Source: an uncultured Clostridia bacterium | Lineage (GTDB): Bacteria; Bacillota; Clostridia; Oscillospirales; Ruminococcaceae | Length of the DNA stretch: 24,002 nucleotides | NCBI GenBank assembly: GCA_947584825.1 | Contig: CANPWR010000010.1 | Span: 1-24,002 of the forward strand | Direction of reading: 5' to 3' | Shown: positions 14,276 to 21,989 of the stretch, in pieces | Position numbering within the stretch: position 1 is the first letter of the stretch | Layout: each line of letters begins with the position of its first letter | Made by a program: the position numbers and the translations under genes | Notes under the pieces: model-generated | Seen by the model: only the letters and a program-made list of their open reading frames with translations | Database searches by the model: none | What the model was told of the DNA's origin: nothing

Positions 14276-14322
14276 TAAGTGGCAAATGGTGCGCAAAAGT
14301 GGTGTGCAATCCCTAAAAGTTG
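14276..14322 (+). promoter_or_regulatory. Cluster of AAGTGG-like direct repeats, candidate MraZ boxes
   Basis: AAGTGG (14277), AAATGG (14284), AAAGTGG (14296) and AAAAGTTG (14315) lie in a row at the start of the transcript. Two of them sit in an exact 13-bp tandem, AARTGGTGYGCAA (14284-14296 and 14297-14309). MraZ is known to bind short GTGG- or TGGG-type direct repeats at its own promoter in other bacteria, so this is a likely autoregulatory site. Confidence 0.55.
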
Positions 14323-14373
14323 AAAACTCTGTTGAAACCGTTGAAAACTACTGCTTTTCAATAAGTTTTCAAC
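14319..14373 (+). promoter_or_regulatory. Leader with repeated GTTGAAAACT elements and their inverted copy
   Basis: GTTGAAAACT occurs at 14319-14328 and 14340-14349, with a shortened copy GTTGAAACC at 14331. The exact reverse complement AGTTTTCAAC follows at 14364-14373. Either copy can pair with it, so two exclusive hairpins are possible. A shorter third pairing uses TTTTCAA at 14355-14361. It lies in the untranslated leader of mraZ. Confidence 0.5.
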
Positions 14374-14436
14374 ATAATCTCAATTACGGGAACACTTGAT
14401 ACTTTCATTAATATAGTAAATGCCGCTAAATTCTTC

Positions 14437-14446
14437 GGGGAGGTGA
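14437..14446 (+). promoter_or_regulatory. Ribosome binding site that sets a TTG start for mraZ
   Basis: GGGGAGGTGA contains the in-frame GTG at 14443, so that GTG cannot be the start. TTG at 14452 lies 8 nt after GGAGG, the ideal distance. The ATG at 14464 is too far away. Confidence 0.65.
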
Positions 14447-14451
14447 ACGGT

Positions 14452-14883
14452 TTGCCGACAAGTATGCTTAAGGGAACATATTTTCAGTCTATGGATACAA
14501 AGGGAAGAATGAGCTTTCCGACTAAGCTGAGAGAAGTGGTCGGTGAAAAGTTCATCATTACAAGAGGGATCGACGGATGTTTATTTGTCTATTCTTTAGA
14601 GGATTTTGAAGCTATGGCTGAGAAAATAAGTTCACTGCCTATGGGTAAAGGAAAAGGTATTCAGAGACACTTCATGGCTTGGGCGAGCGAGGTCGAGGCG
14701 GACAAGCAGGGAAGAATACTTGTTCCGCAAAGCTTGAGAGAGCTTGCAAATCTAACAAAAGACGTCGTTGTAGCAGGAGTTTCCTCCAGAGCTGAAATAT
14801 GGGACAGAAAAGCTTGGGAAAAGGCTGATGAAGGTTACGATGACAGTCAATTTGTCGCAGAGCTTGAAGAGCTTGACTTTTAG
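14452..14883 (+). CDS. mraZ: MraZ, transcriptional regulator of the dcw cluster
   Basis: With the TTG start the protein has 143 residues, normal for MraZ. It holds two SpoVT-AbrB-type half-domains: MDTKGRMSFPTKLRE near the N terminus and ADKQGRILVPQSLRE in the middle. These form the DNA-binding ring of MraZ. The family's usual first residues (MLxGxY) are preceded here by four extra residues. It is the first gene of the cell-wall/division cluster, 27 nt before rsmH. In other bacteria MraZ represses or modulates its own operon by binding direct repeats near the promoter; matching repeats are seen at 14276-14322. The start codon choice rests on ribosome binding site spacing, not on homology. Confidence 0.92.
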   Translation: MPTSMLKGTYFQSMDTKGRMSFPTKLREVVGEKFIITRGIDGCLFVYSLEDFEAMAEKISSLPMGKGKGIQRHFMAWASEVEADKQGRILVPQSLRELANLTKDVVVAGVSSRAEIWDRKAWEKADEGYDDSQFVAELEELDF

Positions 14884-14910
14884 TCTTTAATTATGAGAGA
14901 TGGTGGCTGA

Positions 14911-15831
14911 GTGGAATTTTCACACATATCAGTATTATTAAATGAGTGTATTGAAGGGCTCAGCATAAAACCTGACGGCATATATGTTGACGGGACTGCA
15001 GGCGGTGCGGGACATTCCATAGAGATTGCAAAAAGGTTGGACAGCGGTAAGCTTATTGCTATTGACAGGGATCCGACAGCAGTTGAGGTTGCAAGAGAGA
15101 GACTTAATGGGTTTAATGCAACGGTTGTAAAGGCAAACTATTCTGAGATTGATGAGGTTTTAAAAGGCCTTTCAATAGATAAAGTCGACGGAGTTCTATT
15201 GGATTTAGGAGTTTCGTCGCACCAATTAGATAAAGCTGAGCGAGGATTTTCGTATCACAACGACGCTCCGCTCGATATGAGAATGAGCTGCGAGGGAATT
15301 TCGGCGAGAGATGTGGTAAACACATACTCTTATGAGGAGTTATCCAGAATCTTATTTGAATACGGTGAAGAAAAGTTTTCGAGAAGTATCGCATCAGCTA
15401 TTGTAAGAACAAGAGAAACAAAACCAATCGAAACAACTCTGGAACTGGCGGAGATAATAAAAGCGTCGGTTCCGCAGAGGGTAAGGCGGGAGAAAAACCC
15501 TTGCAAAAAAACCTTTCAGGCGATAAGAATTGAGGTAAACTCCGAGCTTGAGCATTTAAGCGTTGCGCTGGACAAGGCATTTGACGTTTTGAATAGCGGA
15601 GGAAGGCTTTGTGTTATTTCATTTCATTCGCTTGAGGACAGGCTTGTTAAGCAAAGGTTTGCGAGCTTTTGCAAAGGCTGCATATGTCCGCCTGATTTTC
15701 CGCAGTGTGTTTGCGGAAGAAAACCGAAAGGCAGGCTTGTGAATAGAAAGCCGATTTTGGCTTCACAGGACGAGCTTGAGGTAAACAACAGAAGCCGAAG
15801 CGCCAAGCTTCGCATTATAGAAAAGATATAG
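14911..15831 (+). CDS. rsmH: 16S rRNA (cytosine(1402)-N(4))-methyltransferase RsmH
   Basis: The 306-residue protein (formerly MraW) methylates N4 of C1402 in 16S rRNA, using S-adenosylmethionine. Translation starts at a GTG; the first residues MEFSHISVLLNECIEGL match the family start exactly. DGTAGGAGHS is the SAM-binding loop and IAIDRDPTAVEVA is the acidic strand that follows. GVLLDLGVSSHQLD and ERGFSYHNDAPLDMRM are further family signatures, as is CVISFHSLEDRLVKQRF near the C terminus. A Cys cluster (CKGCICPPDFPQCVCG) precedes the end, as in many Firmicute homologues. The ribosome binding site (GGTGGCTGA) is weak, so translation may be coupled to mraZ. Confidence 0.95.
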   Translation: MEFSHISVLLNECIEGLSIKPDGIYVDGTAGGAGHSIEIAKRLDSGKLIAIDRDPTAVEVARERLNGFNATVVKANYSEIDEVLKGLSIDKVDGVLLDLGVSSHQLDKAERGFSYHNDAPLDMRMSCEGISARDVVNTYSYEELSRILFEYGEEKFSRSIASAIVRTRETKPIETTLELAEIIKASVPQRVRREKNPCKKTFQAIRIEVNSELEHLSVALDKAFDVLNSGGRLCVISFHSLEDRLVKQRFASFCKGCICPPDFPQCVCGRKPKGRLVNRKPILASQDELEVNNRSRSAKLRIIEKI

Positions 15832-16072
15832 ACAATGCGTATGTTTGGGCTTTGGAGAAGCAACAGAATAAAAGGACTGTTAGGTGAAAAGACAGGTACG
15901 GCAAAACGAAAATAGCGACAAATAAAAAAGCTATTTTAGACAAAAGAAAGAGACGCAAAATGAAAATAGGGCTTTAATGAAAAACATAATAAGCTCTAAG
16001 GCGACAAAGTAAAAGAACTGAGAACAAAAGAAAGAGAGAACAAATACGCCAAAGAACGAGGTGCAGAACAAG
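15832..16072 (+). other. Purine-rich gap between rsmH and ftsL with a 14-bp direct repeat
   Basis: No gene is supported here. The plus strand is strikingly rich in A and G. ACAAAAGAAAGAGA occurs at 15940-15953 and again at 16024-16037. An 8-bp inverted repeat AAAATAGC/GCTATTTT (15909-15916, 15930-15937) has a 13-nt loop and no T-run. It is probably an unstructured transcribed spacer or the remains of lost coding sequence. Confidence 0.4.
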
Positions 16073-16549
16073 ATGGCAAAGGTCAACAATCTTGCTTATG
16101 ATTATGCGGCTTATGACTCAGACGAAGCGAATTTGCCGAAGCCTAAAATAAAACACAAGCGAAATCTGAAGATTCAGCCCAAAGCAGCTTTTGCCATAAA
16201 AATCACCATCTCAGGGTTTATAGGTTTAGCGTTGCTATGCTCGTTTGTTTTCGGACAGGTGGAGCTTAGTGAAATTTATTCGGAACAATCCAACCTTACT
16301 GAGCAACTTGCAAAACTTCAGGACGAAAATCTGAGTTTAGAGTCGGAGCTTGAATCACGGACAGGGCTTACTCAGGTTGAGGAGTATGCGGAGAAAAATT
16401 TAGGACTTCAAAAGCTGGATAAATCTCAGATAGAGTATGTCGAGGTGGAGAACGACAGCGTGGCTGAGGTTGTTGAAACCGAAGATGATAATATTTTTGT
16501 GTCTATTAAGAAATGGTTTAAAAGTGTTTTGGAATACTTTGGGGCATAA
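16073..16549 (+). CDS. ftsL: FtsL-like cell division protein
   Basis: The product has 158 residues if started at ATG 16073; an in-frame GTG lies 12 bases upstream but forms part of the GAGGTG that should bind the ribosome. A basic cytoplasmic tail (LPKPKIKHKRNLKIQPK) leads into one membrane helix at about 39-61. After it comes a coiled coil (residues 63-95), then a short motif LTQVEEYAEKNLGLQKLDKSQ (100-119) typical of FtsL/DivIC proteins. The end is acidic with a final basic-aromatic helix (VSIKKWFKSVLEYFGA), which is less usual. FtsL joins DivIC and DivIB at the septum and activates the FtsW-FtsI pair, both encoded downstream. Sequence identity in this family is low, so the name rests on structure and gene position. 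Confidence 0.82.
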   Translation: MAKVNNLAYDYAAYDSDEANLPKPKIKHKRNLKIQPKAAFAIKITISGFIGLALLCSFVFGQVELSEIYSEQSNLTEQLAKLQDENLSLESELESRTGLTQVEEYAEKNLGLQKLDKSQIEYVEVENDSVAEVVETEDDNIFVSIKKWFKSVLEYFGA

Positions 16550-16567
16550 TGAATAGGATATTATTAG

Positions 16568-16618
16568 AAAAAAGTTAAGCTTATACTTCTTGGCGGAAGT
16601 TTTAAACTTAGCTTTTTT
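16568..16618 (+). terminator. Terminator-like hairpin inside the dcw cluster, between ftsL and ftsI
   Basis: AAAAAAGTTAAG (16568-16579) pairs with CTTAGCTTTTTT (16607-16618), with one wobble. An inner stem ACTTC/GAAGT (16585-16589, 16596-16600) caps it. The T-run lies in the 3' arm. It could reduce read-through into ftsI or mark the 3' end of an mraZ-rsmH-ftsL transcript. A TTGACA at 16644-16649 follows, but I see no convincing -10 box for it. Confidence 0.5.
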
Positions 16619-16770
16619 ATACTTATACGGAAGAATTAATATTTTGACAAATCAGGAAAAATAATAACGATTTATGTCTATTGCCTGTTAAACGGCAAAC
16701 AGGGCATGCAACACAATAAAATTCTAAACATATAGCATAATAAATAATCAATCGGTGAGGGAGGCTTAAT

Positions 16771-19008
16771 ATGGACGAAAGACCAACAGGGCTTATGAAG
16801 CGAAGGCTTAATATTTGGATCGCACTTGGGATACTGGTTTTTATGGTCTGGATACTTATAAATATGTTTCAGATTTCGGTAAAAGAGTCTGATAAATATC
16901 AGGAGCTTGCCTCTTCTCAGCAGCTTCAAAGCACAGTTATTACGGCAAACCGTGGTTCGATTTACGACCGTAATATGCAGGCGCTTGCAAGAAGTGCGTC
17001 TGTATACACTGTTTATGTAGACCCCAGAATGTTGAAAGATTATCTGGCAGAGGATGATCCTGAGGCGGATTTAAATGAAATAACGGCAAAGCTTTCCGAG
17101 ATTTTAGAGATAAAACAGAAGAAAATTTTAAATCTCTGTCAGCAAAACAATATGTATCAAATTTTAAAGAAAAATGTCGAGAAAACTGTTGCGGATAAGA
17201 TTACTGCATACAAAACCGAAATAGGACTTGACGCAATAGGACTTACCCCTACAACCAAGAGATTTTATCCGCAGAATGAAATTGCTTCAAATGTTATAGG
17301 ACACCTTCATTATGACGGTTACGGAATATACGGTCTGGAACAGTATTATGACGACTATCTCGCAGGAGTAGACGGCAGAGTGGTTACGGCGAAGGCTGCC
17401 GACGGAACTGAGATCCCATATAGATATAAACAAAATTACGATGCTCAGGACGGCAATTCTCTAGTGCTTAATTTAGATGTGAACATTCAGTATTATCTTG
17501 AAAAAGCACTTAAAGAAGCGGTTGCAAAAAACCTGCCTACAGACAGAGCCTGCGGAATAATTATGAACCCGAAGACCGGAGCTGTTCTTGCAATGGCTAC
17601 AAATCCGAGCTATGACCCTAACAATCCGGCTGAAATAACAGACGAGGATACTAAAAAGAAACTGGCGAAACTTGATAAGGACAGTAAAAAATACGCAAAA
17701 ATACAGTCGGATGCATGGGCACTTCAGTGGAAAAACAAGGCTATTTCTGAGCTTTATTTTCCGGGTTCGGTATTTAAGGTAATAACCGGTTCCTCTGCCC
17801 TTGATACCGGATCTATAAATCTCACTCAAACATTTTCCTGCAACACTAAAATTCAGGTCGAAGACAGAACCTTCCACTGTTGGTCGTTCACTAGTCACGG
17901 CTCTCAGGACTTTGCAACAGCAATGGTACATTCATGCAACCCTGCGTTTATACAGATTGGTCAGGCACTCGGTGCAACAAAATTTTATGACTACTTTAAA
18001 GCGTACGGCTTTACCGAGCTTACTGGTATAGATCTCCCGTCAGAGGCGGAAAGTATCCATGTTACAAAAGATACATTAGGTATAGTGGAGCTTGCGTCCA
18101 GCTCGTTTGGACAGACCAATAAAGTTACGCCTATTCAGATGATAACTGCATATTCGGCTGTTGTAAACGGCGGATATCTTGTGACTCCGCAGGTTGTAGA
18201 TAAAATAATCGATCCGTCGGGAAATTTGATAAAAGACATTACACCCGTTGTTAAAAGACAGGTTATTTCAGAAAAAACATCTGCAAGTATGAGAAAGGTC
18301 CTTGAGAATGTAGTAAACACCGAACAGGGTTCAAACGCTTATATAAAGGGTTACCGAATAGGCGGAAAATCCGGAACATCTCAGAAAATTGATGAAGACA
18401 TATCTGGTAATACATATGTGGCATCGTATTGTGCATTCTATCCTGCTAATGATCCTGAACTGATCATGCTGGTTATGGTGGATCATCCTACAGGAGGAAA
18501 TTATTACGGAAGCTTAGTTGCAGCACCGGTATGTGTTCAAGTGTTAAGTGATGTTCTTCCGTATTTGGGATACTTCCCTGAGTATACAAAGGACCAAATG
18601 GAACAGGTTCCTGTTTCGGTTCCTAATATGCTTGATACCAAATTATCCGACGCTGAGAAAACTATCGAGGGCTTAGGTCTTGACTGCAAAATTGTTGGCA
18701 AGGGAAATACAGTCGTTGCACAGTCTCCTGTTAGTGGTTCAATGCAGCACGGAGGAACGATTTATCTTTATACAGAAAACAACTACAAGGCTAAAACAGT
18801 GTCAGTACCAAGCCTGAAAGGACTTACCGTCAGTGAGGCTGAGAGCAGGCTTGAAAGTGTTGGACTTAACCTGAACGCTCAGGGCAATGCCATTGATGAG
18901 GTGGGTGCAATTGCCGGAACCGACCAAAGCTATGCTGGAGGGGCGAATGTTCCCGTAGGAACGATTGTGTCTGTTACCTTTGCGGTTGAACAGGCAGGTT
19001 CGCAGTAG
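16771..19008 (+). CDS. ftsI: Peptidoglycan transpeptidase, class B penicillin-binding protein with two PASTA domains (FtsI/PBP2)
   Basis: The 745-residue protein cross-links septal peptidoglycan outside the membrane. A short cytoplasmic tail leads to one membrane helix (residues 14-35). The pedestal domain begins with ITANRGSIYDRN (57-68). The transpeptidase domain has all three active-site motifs: Ser333-x-x-Lys336 (PGSVFK), Ser388-Cys-Asn390, and Lys533-Ser-Gly-Thr (GGKSGTSQK). Two C-terminal PASTA domains follow, about 612-670 (VSVPNMLDTKLSDAEKTIEG) and 676-740 (VSVPSLKGLTVSEAESRLES). This architecture fits Bacillus PBP2B and SpoVD. Two PASTA domains and position after ftsL favour the division enzyme, although a sporulation role cannot be excluded. 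GGGAGG lies 7 nt before the ATG. Its SEDS partner FtsW is encoded downstream. Confidence 0.93.
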   Translation: MDERPTGLMKRRLNIWIALGILVFMVWILINMFQISVKESDKYQELASSQQLQSTVITANRGSIYDRNMQALARSASVYTVYVDPRMLKDYLAEDDPEADLNEITAKLSEILEIKQKKILNLCQQNNMYQILKKNVEKTVADKITAYKTEIGLDAIGLTPTTKRFYPQNEIASNVIGHLHYDGYGIYGLEQYYDDYLAGVDGRVVTAKAADGTEIPYRYKQNYDAQDGNSLVLNLDVNIQYYLEKALKEAVAKNLPTDRACGIIMNPKTGAVLAMATNPSYDPNNPAEITDEDTKKKLAKLDKDSKKYAKIQSDAWALQWKNKAISELYFPGSVFKVITGSSALDTGSINLTQTFSCNTKIQVEDRTFHCWSFTSHGSQDFATAMVHSCNPAFIQIGQALGATKFYDYFKAYGFTELTGIDLPSEAESIHVTKDTLGIVELASSSFGQTNKVTPIQMITAYSAVVNGGYLVTPQVVDKIIDPSGNLIKDITPVVKRQVISEKTSASMRKVLENVVNTEQGSNAYIKGYRIGGKSGTSQKIDEDISGNTYVASYCAFYPANDPELIMLVMVDHPTGGNYYGSLVAAPVCVQVLSDVLPYLGYFPEYTKDQMEQVPVSVPNMLDTKLSDAEKTIEGLGLDCKIVGKGNTVVAQSPVSGSMQHGGTIYLYTENNYKAKTVSVPSLKGLTVSEAESRLESVGLNLNAQGNAIDEVGAIAGTDQSYAGGANVPVGTIVSVTFAVEQAGSQ

Positions 19009-19107
19009 GTTACTTGAATTAATATGTCGGTTAGTTAAGTGTGTTGAGTTTATTATTATCGTGTAAATTTTGGTGTGTGTTATGTAATCTTAAAAGGAGA
19101 ATAAAAA

Positions 19108-20544
19108 ATGAAACTTTATGACTTAATTAAAGGTCTGGCAGAAACTACTCTTGAAAATCTTGAAATCACCGATATTACATCGGACAACAGAAAGGATTTT
19201 AAAAAGGGAGCGATGTTCGTCTGCATCAGGGGAAATACATTCGACGGACACAGTGTTGCCGAGCAAATGCTTGAAAAGGGTGCATCCTGCGTTGTTGTTC
19301 AAAGGGATTTAGGATTGAAAAATCAGATTATCGTTTCCGATTCAAGAGAGATTTATCCGGCTTTGTGTGCAAGGTGGTTTTCAGATCCGCAGAAAAAGCT
19401 GAAGCTCATAGGCGTAACAGGAACAAACGGGAAAACAACTATTACTACTGTTATTAAGAAAGTTCTTACTGAGCTTGGAGCAAAGGTGGGACTTATAGGC
19501 ACTTGTCAGAATGAAATAGGAGATAAAATTCTGCATACCGAAAGAACCACTCCCGAGCCTTATGATTTATATGAGCTCTTGGCTCAAATGGTCGAGGAAA
19601 AATGCGAATACACAGTTATGGAGGTTTCGTCGCAAGCACTTGAACAAAAGAGAGTGGGACCTCTGCACTTTGACATTGCGTTATTTACAAATCTTACGCA
19701 GGATCATTTAGACGTACACGGAACTATGGAGAACTATTACAGAGCAAAGAAACTGCTGTTCTCCATGTGCGATAAGGCGCTTATAAATATCGACGATAAA
19801 AGCGGAAAGAGATATTTAAGCGAGATCAATTGTGAAAAGTATTCATTTTCTACAACTGAAAAGGCGGATTTCAACGCTCACGATATAAAGCTTTCAGCAA
19901 GTGGTGTTGAGTATACATTCAGCGACGGAGAAGTGTCTATACCGGTTAAATTCAATATGCCGGGACAATTTAACGTTTCAAATTCTCTGGCGGCTATTGG
20001 GTGTTTGGTTAAGCTTGGGTGCAGTGCAGACGAGGTTATAAAGCTCATTGAAAAAACCTCCGGCGTTCGGGGCAGAGCAGAGGTTGTTCCTACAGGCAGG
20101 GATTTTACCGTAATTTGCGATTATGCCCATACACCAGATGCTGTTGAGAACATTCTCAGAGCCATTAAAAGCTGCTCTCAGGGCAGAGTGGTATGTCTTT
20201 TCGGATGCGGAGGAAACAGAGATAAAAGGAAGCGCCCGCTTATGGCAAGAGCCGCTGCCGAGTATGCTGATTTTCTTGTTGTTACTTCGGATAATCCCCG
20301 TGATGAAGATCCCGATGATATTATCAAAGATATTCTAACGGGTCTTGAAGGAAAGAGTGTTCCTTATATTACTATAACTGATAGGATAAAGGCAATTCAC
20401 TGGGCGGTTAAAAACGCACAGAAAGACGATGTTATTGTCCTTGCAGGCAAGGGACACGAGGATTATCAGATACTTCCGGGCGGAGTTAAAATACACCTTG
20501 ATGAAAGAGAAGTTGTAGCAGAGGCTTTAGCAGAACTCAATTAG
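19108..20544 (+). CDS. murE: UDP-N-acetylmuramoyl-L-alanyl-D-glutamate--2,6-diaminopimelate ligase
   Basis: The 478-residue Mur ligase adds the third amino acid to the peptidoglycan precursor, using ATP, in the cytoplasm. The P-loop is GVTGTNGKTT (102-111). The UDP-sugar binding region includes TSDNRKDFKKGAMFVCIRG (24-42), and TTPEPYDLY (147-155) is a family signature. Lys214 in YYRAKKLLF is the likely carbamylated lysine. DNPR at 395-398 is the motif that selects meso-diaminopimelate; lysine-adding enzymes have a different sequence there. The cell wall is therefore predicted to be the meso-DAP type. AAAAGGAG lies 10 nt before the ATG. It follows ftsI by 99 nt, and that gap has no clear promoter or terminator. 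Confidence 0.96.
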   Translation: MKLYDLIKGLAETTLENLEITDITSDNRKDFKKGAMFVCIRGNTFDGHSVAEQMLEKGASCVVVQRDLGLKNQIIVSDSREIYPALCARWFSDPQKKLKLIGVTGTNGKTTITTVIKKVLTELGAKVGLIGTCQNEIGDKILHTERTTPEPYDLYELLAQMVEEKCEYTVMEVSSQALEQKRVGPLHFDIALFTNLTQDHLDVHGTMENYYRAKKLLFSMCDKALINIDDKSGKRYLSEINCEKYSFSTTEKADFNAHDIKLSASGVEYTFSDGEVSIPVKFNMPGQFNVSNSLAAIGCLVKLGCSADEVIKLIEKTSGVRGRAEVVPTGRDFTVICDYAHTPDAVENILRAIKSCSQGRVVCLFGCGGNRDKRKRPLMARAAAEYADFLVVTSDNPRDEDPDDIIKDILTGLEGKSVPYITITDRIKAIHWAVKNAQKDDVIVLAGKGHEDYQILPGGVKIHLDEREVVAEALAELN

Positions 20545-20567
20545 AAACAAAACAACGAATTAATTTT

Positions 20568-20576
20568 TGATATAAT
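20568..20576 (+). promoter_or_regulatory. Extended -10 promoter candidate before murF
   Basis: TGATATAAT is a perfect extended -10 element, 27 bp before the murF start. The expected -35 position (CAAAAC) is poor. It may give the murF-ftsW-murG part some independent expression. Confidence 0.4.
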
Positions 20577-20603
20577 ATAGACTTAGGAAAAGGTAAAGAC
20601 ATT

Positions 20604-21965
20604 ATGGAAAAGCTATTGTTAAGCGAAATAGTGACAGCAGTTGAAGGAAGCTTTGGTTATCCGAGTGATATTGAGGTTTCGTCAATTTCAACAGATACCC
20701 GAACAATAGAAAAAGGCGCAGTGTTTGTTGCGCTTAAAGGTAAAAACTTTGACGGACATGACTATGCAAAAAAAGCAATGGAGCTCGGTGCCGCTGCGGT
20801 CGTTACCGAGCGTGCTATTGAAGGTGCTGAATGTATAATAGTGGATTCTACTCAAACAGCACTTCTGGATATTGCAAGCTATTACAGGGATAAATTCAAT
20901 ATAAGACTTATCGGCATAACAGGAAGCGTAGGTAAAACGACTACTAAAGATTTCGTATCGCTTGTTATGTCAAAAAGGTTCAAAACTTTAAAAACACAAA
21001 AAAATTTCAACAATGAGATAGGACTTCCTATGACATTGTTTAACCTAACAAACGAGCATGAGGCTGCAGTTATAGAAATGGGAATGTCTAACTTCGGTGA
21101 AATTTCAAGACTTTCGCTTACTGCAAAGCCTAATATGTGCGTTATAACAAACATAGGATATTCGCATATAGAAAACTTAGGCTCTCGTGAAAATATATTA
21201 AAAGCCAAGATGGAGATACTAGACGGAGCTGATGAAAATGCTCCTCTTATCCTATCAAAGGACGATAAACTACTAAAAACGGTTAAGGTAAGAGAGAGCA
21301 GAAAAGTAATTTTTTATTCAATATCTGATTCGTCAGCCGATGTTTTTGCAAGTGATATTCTAACGAAGTCTGATAGAATTGAGTTTAATATTAACAGCGA
21401 CGGAAACGTATATAAAGCGGTTATAAACTGTCTTGGCGAACACAATGTAAAAAATGCTCTTGCCGCATTCTGCGTTGGACGTGAATGTGGTATAAGACCT
21501 AAAGATATGATTGATGCTATAGGTGAGTTTGCTCCCGACGGGATACGTCAGAAAGTAAGCGATATAAATGGAGTGAAAATAATTGCCGACTGCTATAATT
21601 CATCTCCAGATTCAGCAAAATCTGCGATACATACTCTTTCGCAGATTGACACAACAGGAAGAAAAATTGCCGTTTTGGGAGATATGCTTGAATTGGGGCA
21701 ATTTTCAAAGGAACTTCACAGGTCAGTCGGGGAAAGTGTTTTTGAGGAGAAAATTGATTTGCTTCTTTGCTTTGGAGAAATGTCCGAATACTATATTAAG
21801 GGCGCTGTAAAAAAAGGTTTTGACGAATCAAAAGCAAAGCTGTTTGATTCAAAGAAGGAGCTTTCAAAATATCTTAAGACGGAAATAAAAGAAAATGATG
21901 TAGTTTTATTTAAAGCTAGTCGTGGTATGAAGTTTGAAAGTATAATTGAGGAATTAAAACAGTAA
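20604..21965 (+). CDS. murF: UDP-N-acetylmuramoyl-tripeptide--D-alanyl-D-alanine ligase
   Basis: The 453-residue Mur ligase joins D-Ala-D-Ala to the UDP-MurNAc tripeptide, the last cytoplasmic step before the lipid stages. The N-terminal domain has SSISTDTRTIEKGAVFVALKG (26-46) and the P-loop is GITGSVGKTTTKD (104-116). NFNNEIGLPMTLFNL and VIEMGMSNFGEISRLS are MurF-specific, and IADCYNSSPDSAKSAI in the C-terminal half is the conserved nucleotide/substrate region. Length is normal. The ribosome binding site (AGGAAAAGG) is fair. It lies 59 nt after murE and only 24 nt before ftsW; in most Firmicutes mraY and murD would stand in that gap. Confidence 0.95.
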   Translation: MEKLLLSEIVTAVEGSFGYPSDIEVSSISTDTRTIEKGAVFVALKGKNFDGHDYAKKAMELGAAAVVTERAIEGAECIIVDSTQTALLDIASYYRDKFNIRLIGITGSVGKTTTKDFVSLVMSKRFKTLKTQKNFNNEIGLPMTLFNLTNEHEAAVIEMGMSNFGEISRLSLTAKPNMCVITNIGYSHIENLGSRENILKAKMEILDGADENAPLILSKDDKLLKTVKVRESRKVIFYSISDSSADVFASDILTKSDRIEFNINSDGNVYKAVINCLGEHNVKNALAAFCVGRECGIRPKDMIDAIGEFAPDGIRQKVSDINGVKIIADCYNSSPDSAKSAIHTLSQIDTTGRKIAVLGDMLELGQFSKELHRSVGESVFEEKIDLLLCFGEMSEYYIKGAVKKGFDESKAKLFDSKKELSKYLKTEIKENDVVLFKASRGMKFESIIEELKQ

Positions 21966-21989
21966 AAAATTCGGGAAAGGAGAGAGACG

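Noticed and set aside
16644..16672. Sigma-A promoter for ftsI from the TTGACA at 16644
   Set aside because: The -35 box is perfect, but no acceptable -10 box occurs at 16-18 bp; the nearest match (TAACGA) is at 15 bp and poor.
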